A stretch of DNA of 64,000 bases from Trichodesmium sp050015995. GTDB lineage: Bacteria > Cyanobacteriota > Cyanobacteriia > Cyanobacteriales > Microcoleaceae. The notes below the pieces were generated by a model. That model worked only from the letters and a program-made list of their open reading frames with translations, had not been told where the DNA came from and did no database searches. Both the position numbers and the translations under genes were made by a program. Location: positions 1 to 64,000 of the forward strand of contig NZ_JBNHEP010000062.1 in assembly GCF_050015995.1 (NCBI RefSeq), written 5' to 3'. Positions 9,836-19,048 of this stretch are shown here, piece after piece. The stretch's first letter is position 1. The number at the start of each line of letters is the position of its first letter.

Positions 9836-10392
9836 ATTTTTTCAGAAAGATCCCAAATTGGTTCTATAGTGATTTTAGGTTAATCCTGCTCGGTTGATAT
9901 CTATAAAGTAGTCAAGCCAAATTAATTGTATATTTAGTGATGGCTTTAATTAGGTAGGTAAAATTATTTTTTATTTACTTAGTCATGTACAATTAGATTT
10001 TTCTCCTAATTCCCTATATTCCCTACTCCCTTAAAAAGGTTAAATTAATTTTACACAGATGCTTACTAATCGGATATCGAAAATATATAATTTTGACCAT
10101 TATAAGGCAATGACATATTGTAGTTTTGAGCTGTTCCCCTATGAATAGGAGCTAACTCTAGAGTTATAATGCTCTCGATATAGGTAGAAAATATATATTT
10201 CTCTATACTATAGCTTTACTACTATAAATAATTATTTTTTGACTCTGCTCGTTATCAATATGCTAATTTAGAATATAGTCTTTCTAGATCATAACATGGT
10301 CTGACTACTAAATTTTTCATTTAAAAATGTTCTAATTGGGTTTAATATCAATTCCAAATCTTGTGTTTGATAGTCTTTGATTTGGAGACAGT
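9836..10392. other. AT-rich spacer, nothing recognised
   Basis: No reading frame, RNA gene or strong hairpin stands out. The flanks are a transposase relic and a glycosyltransferase fragment, so this is probably decayed sequence. Confidence 0.5.
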
Positions 10393-10659
10393 TCAGTAAT
10401 TTCCGATACTCTTAATTATGTCTCTTGAGTCTTGACTCCTTCTCCAATGCTGATTATTAATCATCTCGTTTAAGAGTTCTCCAATTTCTTTTGCACAACC
10501 ATGACTATCCAAAAATTGAGGATTAGAAGCTATCTTTTGTTGAATTTTCTGCCGATAATGCCAGCATAATTTTTGGTTGGTTACTAATACTAAACTTAAG
10601 TTAATATATTCTTTCTGTGTATGAATAACTAATTCCGGCAATTCTAGTTTTCTAAACAT
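10393..10659 (-). pseudogene. Fragment of a SPINDLY-type O-GlcNAc transferase (C-terminal end)
   Basis: The 88 residues start MFRKLELPELVIHTQKEYIN and continue SLVLVTNQKLCWHYRQKIQQ. This resembles the LPELITHSxEEYExLALxLA...xxRxKL tail of GT41/SPINDLY glycosyltransferases, which transfer GlcNAc to proteins or lipids. The catalytic part and the TPR repeats are absent. No upstream continuation is visible, so I read it as a residual 3' end. It could instead be a small hypothetical gene. Confidence 0.45.
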
Positions 10660-10816
10660 ACATTTAGTTTCAGGTATTGGTGTAGCAATTCTCGAATTGG
10701 TGGCATACAGAAATTTTTGATTTTAGGTGATAGTTCATCTGGTAGCAAAAAGAAAAAGTACCACACCTCATTACCTCATTAATATGGGAACTACTATAGA
10801 AATATTAATCGAAGTA

Positions 10817-11710
10817 TCAATATGATTTAGGATTAACCGAGGGAGGACGATATTGTTCGACTAAATTTGCCAGTTGAGCAAAATCTTGCTTGAGCAAAAA
10901 TCCTAATTTTTGTCTGACAGTTTCTTTCACCTCTGGAGCTAAACAGTTATAAACAGGATTCTCTAAAATTTTCTGATAAAACCTTTGATAATCTTGAGCA
11001 TTTTTTCCAGAAATAAGATTTCGTTGAGTTTGTTGATGGGGATGAATACGAAGTTCAGATAAAGTTTGATTTACAAAAGCAATTTTGTAGTTTCCCATAA
11101 TCCTCAACCACATATCTATATCTAATAATTGACTCAAGTCGGAGTCAAAAATTCCGATTTTTTCAAAGACAGCTTTGGGAATTAATACTGTCGTTGGTTC
11201 ACCAATTTTATTCAGGCGATATTTCATTAAGTTGGAATCTAATAATAAATCTTTTCCTGATTGAATAGTTTTCAGATTAGACCAATCTTTATGTAAATCT
11301 TGGATGCCATGATCAGCAGCTACACAGGTAGAATTATTTTCTGCTCCTGGTTATAAAATTACCCGACGCCGAGAAAAGACTAAGCCTATTTCTAGATCTG
11401 TTTCTGCTAGTTTTACCAGTTGTTCAATACAGTTCGGTTCAAGCAAGTCATCCTGAAATAGGAATTTAATATATTTACCTTTTGCTAAAGAAATACAGAA
11501 GTTTAAATTGCCGACTAAGCCATAATTTCGATGATAAATAATCTGAAAGTCTATTTGGGGATTTTCTGATTTTAATGTTTTAACTATTTTTATGGTTTTG
11601 TCGGTGGAGTTATCATCAGAAATTATGATTTATAGATTGGAGTATGTTTGGGAAAGAGCACTATTAATGGCAGCGGTGTTCCAATTTTTGGCTAGATTTT
11701 TGACTTGGTA
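10817..11710 (-). pseudogene. Broken family 2 glycosyltransferase
   Basis: Reading on past two in-frame stops (TAA at 11630-11632 and 11351-11353) gives one GT2 protein: SALSQTYSNL*IIISDDNSTD, then NYGLVGNLNFCISLAKGKY and FQDDLLEPNC, then GEPTTVLIPKAVFEKIG and LLDIDMWLRI. The DDNSTD and QDD segments are the nucleotide-sugar and DXD-type motifs. The N-terminus (the usual VSVIIPTYN strand) is missing and is replaced by a TTCCTTATTCC tandem repeat at 11736-11763. The last 136 codons from ATG 11227 are still open. Confidence 0.75.
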
Positions 11711-11755
11711 TAGAGTTTGCTTGTTCCCTCTTGCTTATTCCTTATTCCTTATTCC

Positions 11756-12320
11756 TTATTCCTTGTTAAAAATTATCTGGAATGTTTTGAGATAATCCCG
11801 ATTTTTCCGGAGAATTTGTCGCAGATTTTCTGCATCATATTTCAATACTGCTTCACAAAATACAGGAGAGATTTTTTTCTCTGTTAATAGATGGAGTGAT
11901 GAGTAATTAGTGTAGAGATTTAGATTAAATTTTTGGGCGATTATTTGGAGAGATTTGACTGTATATATAGATATATGTTGACCTTCGTTTAAAGCGTAAT
12001 ACCACCACTGGTTGGGTTTCTGGTATTTTTGTCGTAATATTTCTGTGCTGAAGAGGATATTTGAGGAGTAGTTTAATATTTATTTTATTTCCGTAATGGG
12101 ATTAACTAAATATTCTAGGACTTCAAAAGCAGTAACTAATTCATATTTCTGTTCTGGTATAGCTTTTAAGTTTTGAGCGAAGAGGTTTTTACAGTATTTG
12201 TCTTGCCAATAAAATTTGTATTTAATGTCGCGCATCAATCTAGTAAATAAACCATATCCCCCGCCGAAGTCTAGGAATTTTCCCTCTGGGTTAAAGAGTT
12301 GATCGATGATGAGAGTCAGA
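11756..12320 (-). pseudogene. Broken SAM-dependent methyltransferase
   Basis: The minus-strand reading gives GKFLDFGGGYGLFTRLMRD (SAM-binding motif I), then YELVTAFEVLEYLVNP, a stop (TAA at 12080-12082), and then NILFSTEILRQKYQKP, NQWWYYALNEGQHIS and a C-terminal helix. It is a class I methyltransferase of the Methyltransf_23 kind. It lacks its N-terminus, where the 12.3-13 kb repeat block begins, and carries one internal stop. The last codons run into the TTCCTTATTCC repeat. It faces the same way as the broken GT2 that follows it, so both belonged to a glycan locus. Confidence 0.72.
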
Positions 12321-12968
12321 GGTTAAATATATAGATGTGATGAGTGCTTTGGCAGAAAGTTATTTCTGAGTAACTGAATTTTTGATGGTGAGAAATTATC
12401 TCGAAAATTGACTATCTATATATAGATGTATCGGATAAATCTGAATAAGTTGTTGATTTTCTGAAGTAGACCTGAGATTATCTGACTTCCACTCATGTTT
12501 TCTGGGCAAAATTTTAGTTACCTCAGANNNNNNNNNNNNNNNNNNNNNNNNNNNNNNNNNNNNNNNNNNNNNNNNNNNNNNNNNNNNNNNNNNNNNNNNN
12601 NNNNNNNNNNNNNNNNNNNNNNNNNNNTGAGATTATCTGACTTCCACTCATGTTTTCTGGGCAAAATTTTAGTTACCTCAGAATTTCTCTGACTGTGATT
12701 TGTTAATTATGGATGGGTTGCTTCGGCAAGTCTACTAATTTTTTCCCTGATGAGAGTCAGAGGTTAAATATATGGATATGATGGATGCTTTGCTCAAATT
12801 TATTTCTGAGTAACTGAATTTTTGATGGTGAGAAATTATCTCGAAAATTGACTATCTATATATAGATGTATCGGATAAATCTGAATAAGTTGTTGATTTT
12901 CTGAAGTAGACCTGAGATTATCTGACTTCCACTCATGTTTTCTGGGCAAAATTTTAGTTACCTCAGAG
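12307..12968. repeat. Direct repeat of about 220 bp flanking a scaffold gap
   Basis: The block 12307-12526 (GATGAGAGTCAGAGGTTAAA... to GTTACCTCAGA) recurs at 12749-12968 with only a short variable patch. Part of a third copy (12628-12682) lies between them. The unit contains CTATCTATATATAGATG palindromic sequence. No gene is visible. Confidence 0.9.
12528..12627. other. Assembly gap, 100 N
   Basis: Exactly 100 N bases. The 55 bases before the gap (12473-12527) and the 55 bases after it (12628-12682) are identical. The gap length is therefore probably a placeholder. Confidence 0.98.
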
Positions 12969-13117
12969 TTTCTCTGACCATCACTTGTTGATGATTGGTA
13001 GTTTGCTTCAGAAAATAGACTGATTTTTATTCAATAATTAACAAATACCTTTATACATATAATGGATAATGGGTAAGAAATTTATTTCACCATCAGGAAA
13101 ACTTTCAATCAGACCTA

Positions 13118-14812
13118 ATGACTCCAGCTAAATTTTATTTTTCAGAAACTTCTGTTCACCAAGAATTACTCAAATTTATTCCCGCCGATGCTAAAGTTGT
13201 TTTAGAGTTAGGTTGTGGTAATGGCACAATCGCTTCTCAATATAAACAAATTAATCCTCATTGTCATTATATTGGCATTGAATCTAATCCAGAGTTTGCT
13301 AAAAATGCTGCTGCACAAGTAGATATAATTTTAGTGGGAAATATACCAGAAAATATTTCTACTTTAAATATCTCTCCAAAAACAGTAGACTGTCTGATTT
13401 ATGGTTTAAATTTAATGGCGATCGCTGACCCAACTGAAGTTTTGAAATACTCTCAAACTTGGTTAAAAGATGATGCTCAAGTATTGGCAATAATAGCAAA
13501 TGTACGGTATTGGCGCAGAATTATTAATTTGCTAAAAGGTAACTGGGAAATTTCGGAAATGATTCGACATTGGTTTAGTCTGGAAAGTCTCAAATCATGT
13601 TTTGCTACAGCAGGTTTACAAATATATGAAGTACAAACTCGTGGGGAAAAGGGAGAGGAGTTTGAAAAGTTTCTCCAAGTTACCCAAACTCTGGTTGATG
13701 CTTTGGGTTTAGACGGAAAAAAGTTTGCTACTCAGACGGCTGCTGAATATTTCATTGTACGAGCTACCAACTCTACTATCCCACCCCGGAGATTGTTAAT
13801 TCAAACAATAATTATGGACCCAAAAGTTTGTGGTACTCTCAGAGTTTGGGAACCTGATAAGTTTAGTGCTACTATTCCTGGAGTCAGAACTATTTCTACT
13901 GTTAAAACTGCTGATTTGAATGTGGGGTTGTCTGAAGAGGAAAAGGTGTTTATTTGGCAACGTACAATTTTAAATTATCCTTCTGACTTCTATAAAATTA
14001 AGTCTTTGCTGGAAAAGAATTATCTGATAGTAGCTGAAATTGATGATAATCCGTTACGTCGTCCTGAATATGGGGAAAATAATTATCTTAGTTATCGTGG
14101 CTGTCACTGTGTTCAAACTTCTACTGAGTCTCTAGCTAAATTTTTACAACAATATAACTCTAACGTTGTAGTTTTTCAGAATCAGTTGGCCAGAATACTA
14201 CCCCTATCTGAGCACGCCTATTCCCATAATAATTATCTTAGCATATTTTTCGGAGCTGTCAATAGGGAAGCAGACTGGAAAGAAATTATGCCAATAATTA
14301 ATCAAATTTTGTCAGATTATCAGGATAAAATTAGGGTAAAGGTAATCCATGATGAGTTATTTTTTGAAAGCTTAAATACAGCCAATAAAGAATTTTATCC
14401 ATTTTGTAGTTATGATAAGTACCTGCAAATTCTTGGTAGTTGCGATATTGGTTTATTGCCTTTAAATGAAAATCAAATTAATCAAATGAAATCCGACTTA
14501 AAGTTTCTTGAATGTGCAGGTTATGGAGTTGCTGTGCTTGCCAGTCCAACAGTTTACCAAAATTCAATTGTTGATGGTGAAACAGGTTTAATTTATTATT
14601 CTCTGTCAGACTTTGCCAGAAAATTTAGACAACTTATAATCGATCAAGATATACGGCAAAAAATAGTAATTAATGCTTATAATTGGGTAAAAAATAATCG
14701 TTTATTTTGTCAATATTATCGTCAGCGTCGAGATTGGTATCTACAAATGCGAGATGAATTACCACGTTTAAATAAAGAGTTAAAAAATCGTGTTCCAGAA
14801 CTTTTTGATTGA
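13118..14812 (+). CDS. Methyltransferase-glycosyltransferase fusion protein
   Basis: The 564-residue protein has an N-terminal class I SAM methyltransferase domain (about 1-215; VVLELGCGNGTIAS at 27-40). A C-terminal glycosyltransferase-like region (about 225-550) follows, with IIMDPKVCGTLRVWEPDKF, then YLIVAEIDDNP, CDIGLLPL and KFLECAGYGVAVLASP. The last block corresponds to the sugar-nucleotide-binding helix of GT-B enzymes. It probably modifies and transfers sugars during glycan assembly in the cytoplasm. It is the first intact plus-strand gene after the gap and repeat block, and nothing shows an operon partner. The acceptor and sugar cannot be read from the sequence. Confidence 0.8.
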   Translation: MTPAKFYFSETSVHQELLKFIPADAKVVLELGCGNGTIASQYKQINPHCHYIGIESNPEFAKNAAAQVDIILVGNIPENISTLNISPKTVDCLIYGLNLMAIADPTEVLKYSQTWLKDDAQVLAIIANVRYWRRIINLLKGNWEISEMIRHWFSLESLKSCFATAGLQIYEVQTRGEKGEEFEKFLQVTQTLVDALGLDGKKFATQTAAEYFIVRATNSTIPPRRLLIQTIIMDPKVCGTLRVWEPDKFSATIPGVRTISTVKTADLNVGLSEEEKVFIWQRTILNYPSDFYKIKSLLEKNYLIVAEIDDNPLRRPEYGENNYLSYRGCHCVQTSTESLAKFLQQYNSNVVVFQNQLARILPLSEHAYSHNNYLSIFFGAVNREADWKEIMPIINQILSDYQDKIRVKVIHDELFFESLNTANKEFYPFCSYDKYLQILGSCDIGLLPLNENQINQMKSDLKFLECAGYGVAVLASPTVYQNSIVDGETGLIYYSLSDFARKFRQLIIDQDIRQKIVINAYNWVKNNRLFCQYYRQRRDWYLQMRDELPRLNKELKNRVPELFD

Positions 14813-15854
14813 TGATGAAAAAATCGGGTAATTTTCAGGAAAAATTAGTATATTTCCGTATTAAATTGCCAACTTATATCAAGCATGAAAAAAGAATGTT
14901 ACAAATGGTATAGTTCAATAATTAATAACTTTCATGTCGGCGACAGCCGTTTTGCTGCGCGACATGAATGCTACGCATGGCAAACAGAAAACAATTAATA
15001 ATGAATAATTACCTTTTCTGTAATAGAAGGATTGGTTAACAGGAAATTTTTTTTCACTGAAATAAGAGGCTTAAAATCTTAATTTTTCGGTAAGGAAGAA
15101 GGAATAAAGAAGAAAAAAACATAAAAGTTATAGATTTTATTGCTCAATTATATCAATAATTTTAGACAATAAGGAAGAAGTTATAATCAAGATTTCCTAT
15201 TTGTAGTAAACATTGATCGTGGCTGGTTTTATAGAGTAAAATAATGAAAAAATTGAAGTATTATCAAGAAAAAATTGAGGTAGAAGAGGCGTAAGTTTGG
15301 CAACGAACATAATTCAAAATTGAATTATGTATAACTGGTAGATATAGCTGGTTTCTGTGCAAGAGTATAAATTGGTTTAATCTCTCTTTCAATCCTAAAT
15401 ATAAGATTGAGGATGAAATAAAATACAGAAGTTAAAAAGCAAAGCTTAAATAGATTAAACCAGAATCTTTCTAAATTATGTAAGTAATAAAATTCTTATT
15501 CCCGATCGCTATTGAATGACACTAATTACCATGAATTTTGCTATACTTTGATTTGATATTTATAAATATTATTTGTTGGAGTGAATACTCGATATTTTGC
15601 AACTTATGTGATGAATGAACATGATTTTTTTCCAACTTCCAAGTATTGCTATACTTTTTCGGAATTTTGAGAATTGGTATTCGTGGAGAATACTGAAGGA
15701 AAGCTAGTCTAGATATCCAGATCCAGCACTGATTAATTCTGACTTCTGACTCCTGGTTCAATTTTACATAAAACCATCATACTGATAGAATAAAGTTAGT
15801 AAATTTCCTTGTTTCCTCTTCCCTATTTACCGATTTATTTGATAACAATTAACA
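14813..15854. other. Spacer with one copy of the TTTTTCGGTAAGG hairpin-type repeat
   Basis: No gene is supported; a minus-strand frame at 15522-15761 has no recognisable features. At 14945-14990 a GC palindrome (GTTTTGCTGCGCGACATGA) is followed by an AATTAATAATGAATAATTACC tract. The segment up to 15105 matches repeats at 16812, 29150, 54640 and 54830 (..GATTGG..AAAAATTTTTTTTC...AGGCTT..AATTTTTCGGTAAGG). The rest is AT-rich with nothing seen. Confidence 0.5.
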
Positions 15855-16781
15855 ATGCGAATATTATTTACAATTGCTCATTTCTTTAACCCTGAAGGTA
15901 GCGGACAACATGCTTCCTTACGCAAAGACCCACAAACACGACGTATAGCTTTAACCACCTGTTTAACTGCATTACGCACCCTATATGATAAATCTCAGTA
16001 TATGATTGATATTGGCAGACATGAAGCTATTCCTGCCAATCAAGGTAACGGTCACGATCTTGATATTATTGTTTGTACAACCAAAGGTTTTCACCTATTA
16101 TCTCAAATTCCTTTGTCGTCAGATTTTCTGATGCACCACAACACTAATGTGGAACCTATGTTATTAGGATTTGAATGTCAAGCGGTACTCAAATCATGTT
16201 TGGGAAAGTATGATTATTATTGTTATTTAGAAGATGATTTAGTTCTACACGACCCTTGGTTCTTTGTGAAATTAAAATGGTTTAATCACCATACAGGAAA
16301 TGGTAATTTACTTCAACCTAATCGTTATGAACTTTCACCTTTGGGAACTGTACCAAAAGCTTATATAGATGGAAATTTAAGACCAGAAATAACAGCTAAA
16401 TTTCAAAATATTCAAGAGCAATCTCAGCTTAAGGGGAAAGTTATGGAGAAAGTTATTGCTTTTCACAGAACTCTTAACCCCCATTCTGGTTGTTATTTTT
16501 TGAATGCTGAACAAATGGCGGAATGGGTTAGTAAACCTTATTTTTTAGATAGAGATACAAGTTTTATTGGTCCTTTAGAAAGTGCTGCCACTCTAGGAGT
16601 GATGAAGACTTTTCGAGTTTATAAACCTGCTGCCGCTCATGCTAGTTTTCTGGAAATTCAGCATTTTGGTACTGTATTTTTGAGTTTAATTGGTAATCAA
16701 ATTCCACTATGGGAAAAACAAGTTCAGGGTAAAGAAAAAACTCAGACTGAAGCTAAAAATAAAGTCAAGAAAGAAAAATAA
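15855..16781 (+). CDS. Putative GT-A-fold glycosyltransferase, hypothetical
   Basis: The 308-residue protein starts MRILFTIAHFFNPEGSGQHA. At about residues 122-133 it carries CYLEDDLVLHDPWFF, an acidic DXD-like motif of the kind that binds the metal and nucleotide sugar in GT-A enzymes. Further conserved-looking blocks are HRTLNPHSGCYFLNAEQM and RDTSFIGPLESAATLG. No signal peptide or membrane helix is seen. The tail is lysine-rich. I do not recognise a named family, and the role is inferred from the motif and from the surrounding sugar-transfer genes. Confidence 0.6.
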   Translation: MRILFTIAHFFNPEGSGQHASLRKDPQTRRIALTTCLTALRTLYDKSQYMIDIGRHEAIPANQGNGHDLDIIVCTTKGFHLLSQIPLSSDFLMHHNTNVEPMLLGFECQAVLKSCLGKYDYYCYLEDDLVLHDPWFFVKLKWFNHHTGNGNLLQPNRYELSPLGTVPKAYIDGNLRPEITAKFQNIQEQSQLKGKVMEKVIAFHRTLNPHSGCYFLNAEQMAEWVSKPYFLDRDTSFIGPLESAATLGVMKTFRVYKPAAAHASFLEIQHFGTVFLSLIGNQIPLWEKQVQGKEKTQTEAKNKVKKEK

Positions 16782-16811
16782 AAACAGATCGGTGACAGCC
16801 AAAACAACTAA

Positions 16812-17540
16812 TAATTAATAATTACCTATTCTGTAATAGAAAGATTGGCTTAAAGGAATTTTTTTTCTTCTGTTGGTCGATTGAATATGGCGTTCTCCTC
16901 GTGACTGGAGGGAAGGGAAACGCCCTCTGGTATAGCCACTCCGCAATTCAAGTCGGCGAGTCACCGAAGTGCGAAGTTGTGCGCTAGTAAAGTGCGTTTG
17001 CGTTTCGCTACGCGACATGAAAAGCATTCCGATAGGAAAGTGAGTCAGCAAAACAACCGCTTTTTCTCAATGAATGGAGAGGCTTTATAACCCACATTCA
17101 GCACTTCAAAATGCAGTACAAAAATAGCATATAGAGAGCGATATAGCTGCCGCAATTCCTCCGTCAACACAATTATAGCGCTTTTGATTAACATAGAATA
17201 CAGAGATTTTGGCTTAAAGGCACTTATGCTGAGGGCAGAAGAGAAGGGGGGCGATACCGCGGGGGGCGACAGACGCAAGCGGTCAGATACCGCGGGGTGC
17301 GTCTTGCGCAAGCGGTGCGACCCCGCGACGACGTTTCGCTTCGCGACATGAAAAGCGTTAGTGTTAGCGAAGCTCCTCTGCAAGAGGCAGCTCCTCTGTT
17401 AGCGCAGCTCCTCCGAAGGAGGCAAGAGGCAGCTCCTCTGCAAGAGGCAAGTCGCAAGCGGTCAGACCCCGCGTCGCCCACAGGCGCAAGGGAATGCTGA
17501 CCAAGAGAGGGAATGCGCACCAAGAGAGGCAGAAGTTTTG
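16812..17540. repeat. GC-rich island of palindromic short interspersed repeats
   Basis: In an AT-rich genome this stretch is strikingly GC-rich. It is a mosaic of short units: GACGCAAGCGGTCAGA, GCGACCCCGCG, TTTCGCT(A/T)CGCGACATG (two copies, about 16997 and 17332), AGCTCCTCTGCAAGAGGCA (repeated) and GGGAATGCGCACCAAGAGAG. The same units occur inside the tnpB relic at 46040-46180. Several reading frames cross it, but their proteins are only translated repeats. It starts with a copy of the 14985-type repeat (16812-16870). Confidence 0.8.
17073..17150. repeat. Left arm of a ~70-bp inverted repeat
   Basis: GCTTTATAACCCACATTC...GCACTTCAAAATGCAGTAC...GAGCGATATAGCTGCC is the reverse complement, with few mismatches, of 18672-18741 (GATAGCTATATCGCTC...ACATTTTGAAGTGCGGAATG...). 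The two arms bracket 1.5 kb of GC-rich repeats and IS relics. Confidence 0.75.
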
Positions 17541-17638
17541 TAGTCAACATTTTGGAAAACCGCTATAATTAGAGATTAATACTGGTATGGCAAAAAAATT
17601 GAAAAAATATTATTAGTAAAAATCCTAAGTTATTTCAA

Positions 17639-18030
17639 CAGGACTTACGCAAAGATACTACATATACATATAGAGTCTACTAATTTAGGCGATTGCTGGC
17701 GCAAAGCTCCGCTAACGCTTAAAAAATCATAGCGATCGCCTAGCCTTGCTGATTCTATTCAATTCCATAAAAACTTAAACAACTGTCATTTTAATTGTCG
17801 GATATTTGAGTTCAGATACTAGATATTTGGATAATAATTGATGTTTCAATTGATATATAGTTTTTCCCGTATAGATTTGGTATTTTTTTCAAATGATTCC
17901 AGACTAACATAGCACAAGCAATATGATTTATTTGAATTTTTGCACGACGACATTGGCAAAACTCAAGTCCTGTTAATTGCTTAATTCTGGCGTGAAATTC
18001 TTCTATTTTCCATATATTCAATCCTGTCTG
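17639..18030 (-). pseudogene. 3' end of an IS701-like element with transposase C-terminus
   Basis: The element end CAGGACTTACGCAAAGA begins at 17639. Within it, minus-strand codons 18021 to 17775 read WKIEEFHARIKQLTGLEF, CQCRRAKIQINHIACAML and, after a frameshift, KTIYQLKHQLLSKYL...MTVV and a stop. This is the final part of a DDE transposase; IEEFH contains the catalytic Glu. It matches the longer relic at 57824-58842 and shares with it the GC palindrome GC(A/T)AAGCTCCGCTAACGC between the stop codon and the element end. The other half of the element is gone. Confidence 0.75.
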
Positions 18031-18069
18031 TTTTAACCAGAGGTAATTATAAATTATCCATTATCCATT

Positions 18070-18459
18070 AATGAACATCGGCCAGATTTAAAACAATTTA
18101 TGATGGAATTAAGAGGTTTTAGTTTCCTTAAATATCCGATGTTTTTAATTGATAGCGTCTTTCTTAAATCTCCAAAACGTATTGAAGCTTTGGGATTAAT
18201 TATGGGTTTCTGTTTATTAGTTTATACCTTGGGACAACGAGAACTTCGTCAAACTTTAAAAAGGATGAAAACTGGAGTTAAAAACCAGTTAGGTCGCCTT
18301 ACAGATAGACCGACTCTACCATGGATATTTCAATGTTTTCAATCCGTTCACGTCTTCGTTATTCAGGGAATTAAATAGACATCTAATTTAACCAATGAAC
18401 GATTAGATGTATTAAAGTTTTTTCCCGAATCTTTTCAGGGTTATTATCTCCTTATTTAG
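18070..18459 (+). pseudogene. IS1634-like transposase, 3' fragment
   Basis: The reading EHRPDLKQFMMELRGFSF, LIDSVFLKSPKRIEALGL, LVYTLGQRELRQTL and TDRPTLPWIFQCFQSVHV matches the C-terminal block of IS1634-type (DDE) transposases as I remember them (SLFLKxPxRIxxLxxxMxxxLLVY). A stop at 18376-18378 interrupts it. The same frame then continues TSNLTNERLDVLKFFPES to a TAG at 18457-18459. The 5' part is missing. Confidence 0.65.
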
Positions 18460-18490
18460 GGAAAACAATGGTTCTCTCGCTAGTTCTTTT

Positions 18491-18645
18491 TCAATTCCCA
18501 AAGGCTTTTAATTTAATGGAGTTGGGATCCAACTCAAACCTATTTGTCATATCTTGAGTTGGAGCATTTTTCTCATGCCTAACCCAAGCTGCTTTTTCTT
18601 TTGAATGTTCTAGCCACACCAATTTTTCTTTTTTAAATTTAATTA
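18491..18645 (-). pseudogene. C-terminal coding fragment of unknown identity
   Basis: The minus strand reads KKEKLVWLEHSKEKAAWVRH, then EKNAPTQDMTNRFELD and PNSIKLKAFGN before a TGA at 18491-18493. The composition is protein-like (balanced, no repeats), but there is no start codon and the frame merges into repeat sequence upstream. I do not recognise the family. Confidence 0.3.
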
Positions 18646-18671
18646 ATCTCGTTAGCGGAGCAAGTGCGATA

Positions 18672-18741
18672 GCTATATCGCTCCTTTATGCTATTTTTTA
18701 CTACATTTTGAAGTGCGGAATGTGGGCTGTAAAGTCTTTTA
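18672..18741. repeat. Right arm of the ~70-bp inverted repeat
   Basis: Reverse-complement partner of 17073-17150, including ATAGCTATATCGCTC and ATTTTGAAGTGCGGAATGTG. Confidence 0.75.
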
Positions 18742-18793
18742 ATCACACTTATTATTCGTTTTTCACGCTTGGTTTTATTCAGTAAAGCCTAAT

Positions 18794-18973
18794 GGGACTT
18801 ACACAATTTATGGGCAGAAAAATGCTTGAAAGTCAGTCTAGACAAGGGAATTACGTCAAAGCTCTAAAAATGGCTAAAACCCTTGGTAATAAAGGAATTA
18901 TACCTTTTCGACGTAAAAACCTCTAGCTGTCTATATTTGAGCCTATTTTTTGCTACTTTTTTGTGTAAGTCCC
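18794..18973. mobile_element. 180-bp non-autonomous element with 13-bp terminal inverted repeats
   Basis: GGGACTTACACAA at 18794-18806 is the exact reverse complement of TTGTGTAAGTCCC at 18961-18973. There is no transposase inside, so it is MITE-like. The termini resemble the CAGGACTTACGCA ends of the IS701-like relics. No clear target duplication was found. The right end abuts the terminator of the RTX gene. Confidence 0.7.
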
Positions 18974-18984
18974 GCTAATTAAGA

Positions 18985-19022
18985 CAAAAAAAGAGGAGTG
19001 ATTAAAAATAAATCACAACCTC
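18985..19022 (-). terminator. Rho-independent terminator of the RTX gene
   Basis: On the minus strand GAGGTTGTGATT and AATCACTCCTC pair around a TATTTTT loop and are followed directly by TTTTTTTG. It lies 27 bases after the RTX stop codon. Confidence 0.8.
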
Positions 19023-19048
19023 ATATTTTTTTCTAAATATATAGATGA

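Noticed and set aside
15522..15761. 79-codon minus-strand frame
   Set aside because: Begins with a repeat-derived MNQESEVRINQ and shows no family features or ribosome binding site.
16815..17550. Several overlapping frames of 67-112 codons
   Set aside because: They are translations of GC-rich palindromic repeats in all frames, with Arg/Ser/Ala-rich composition.
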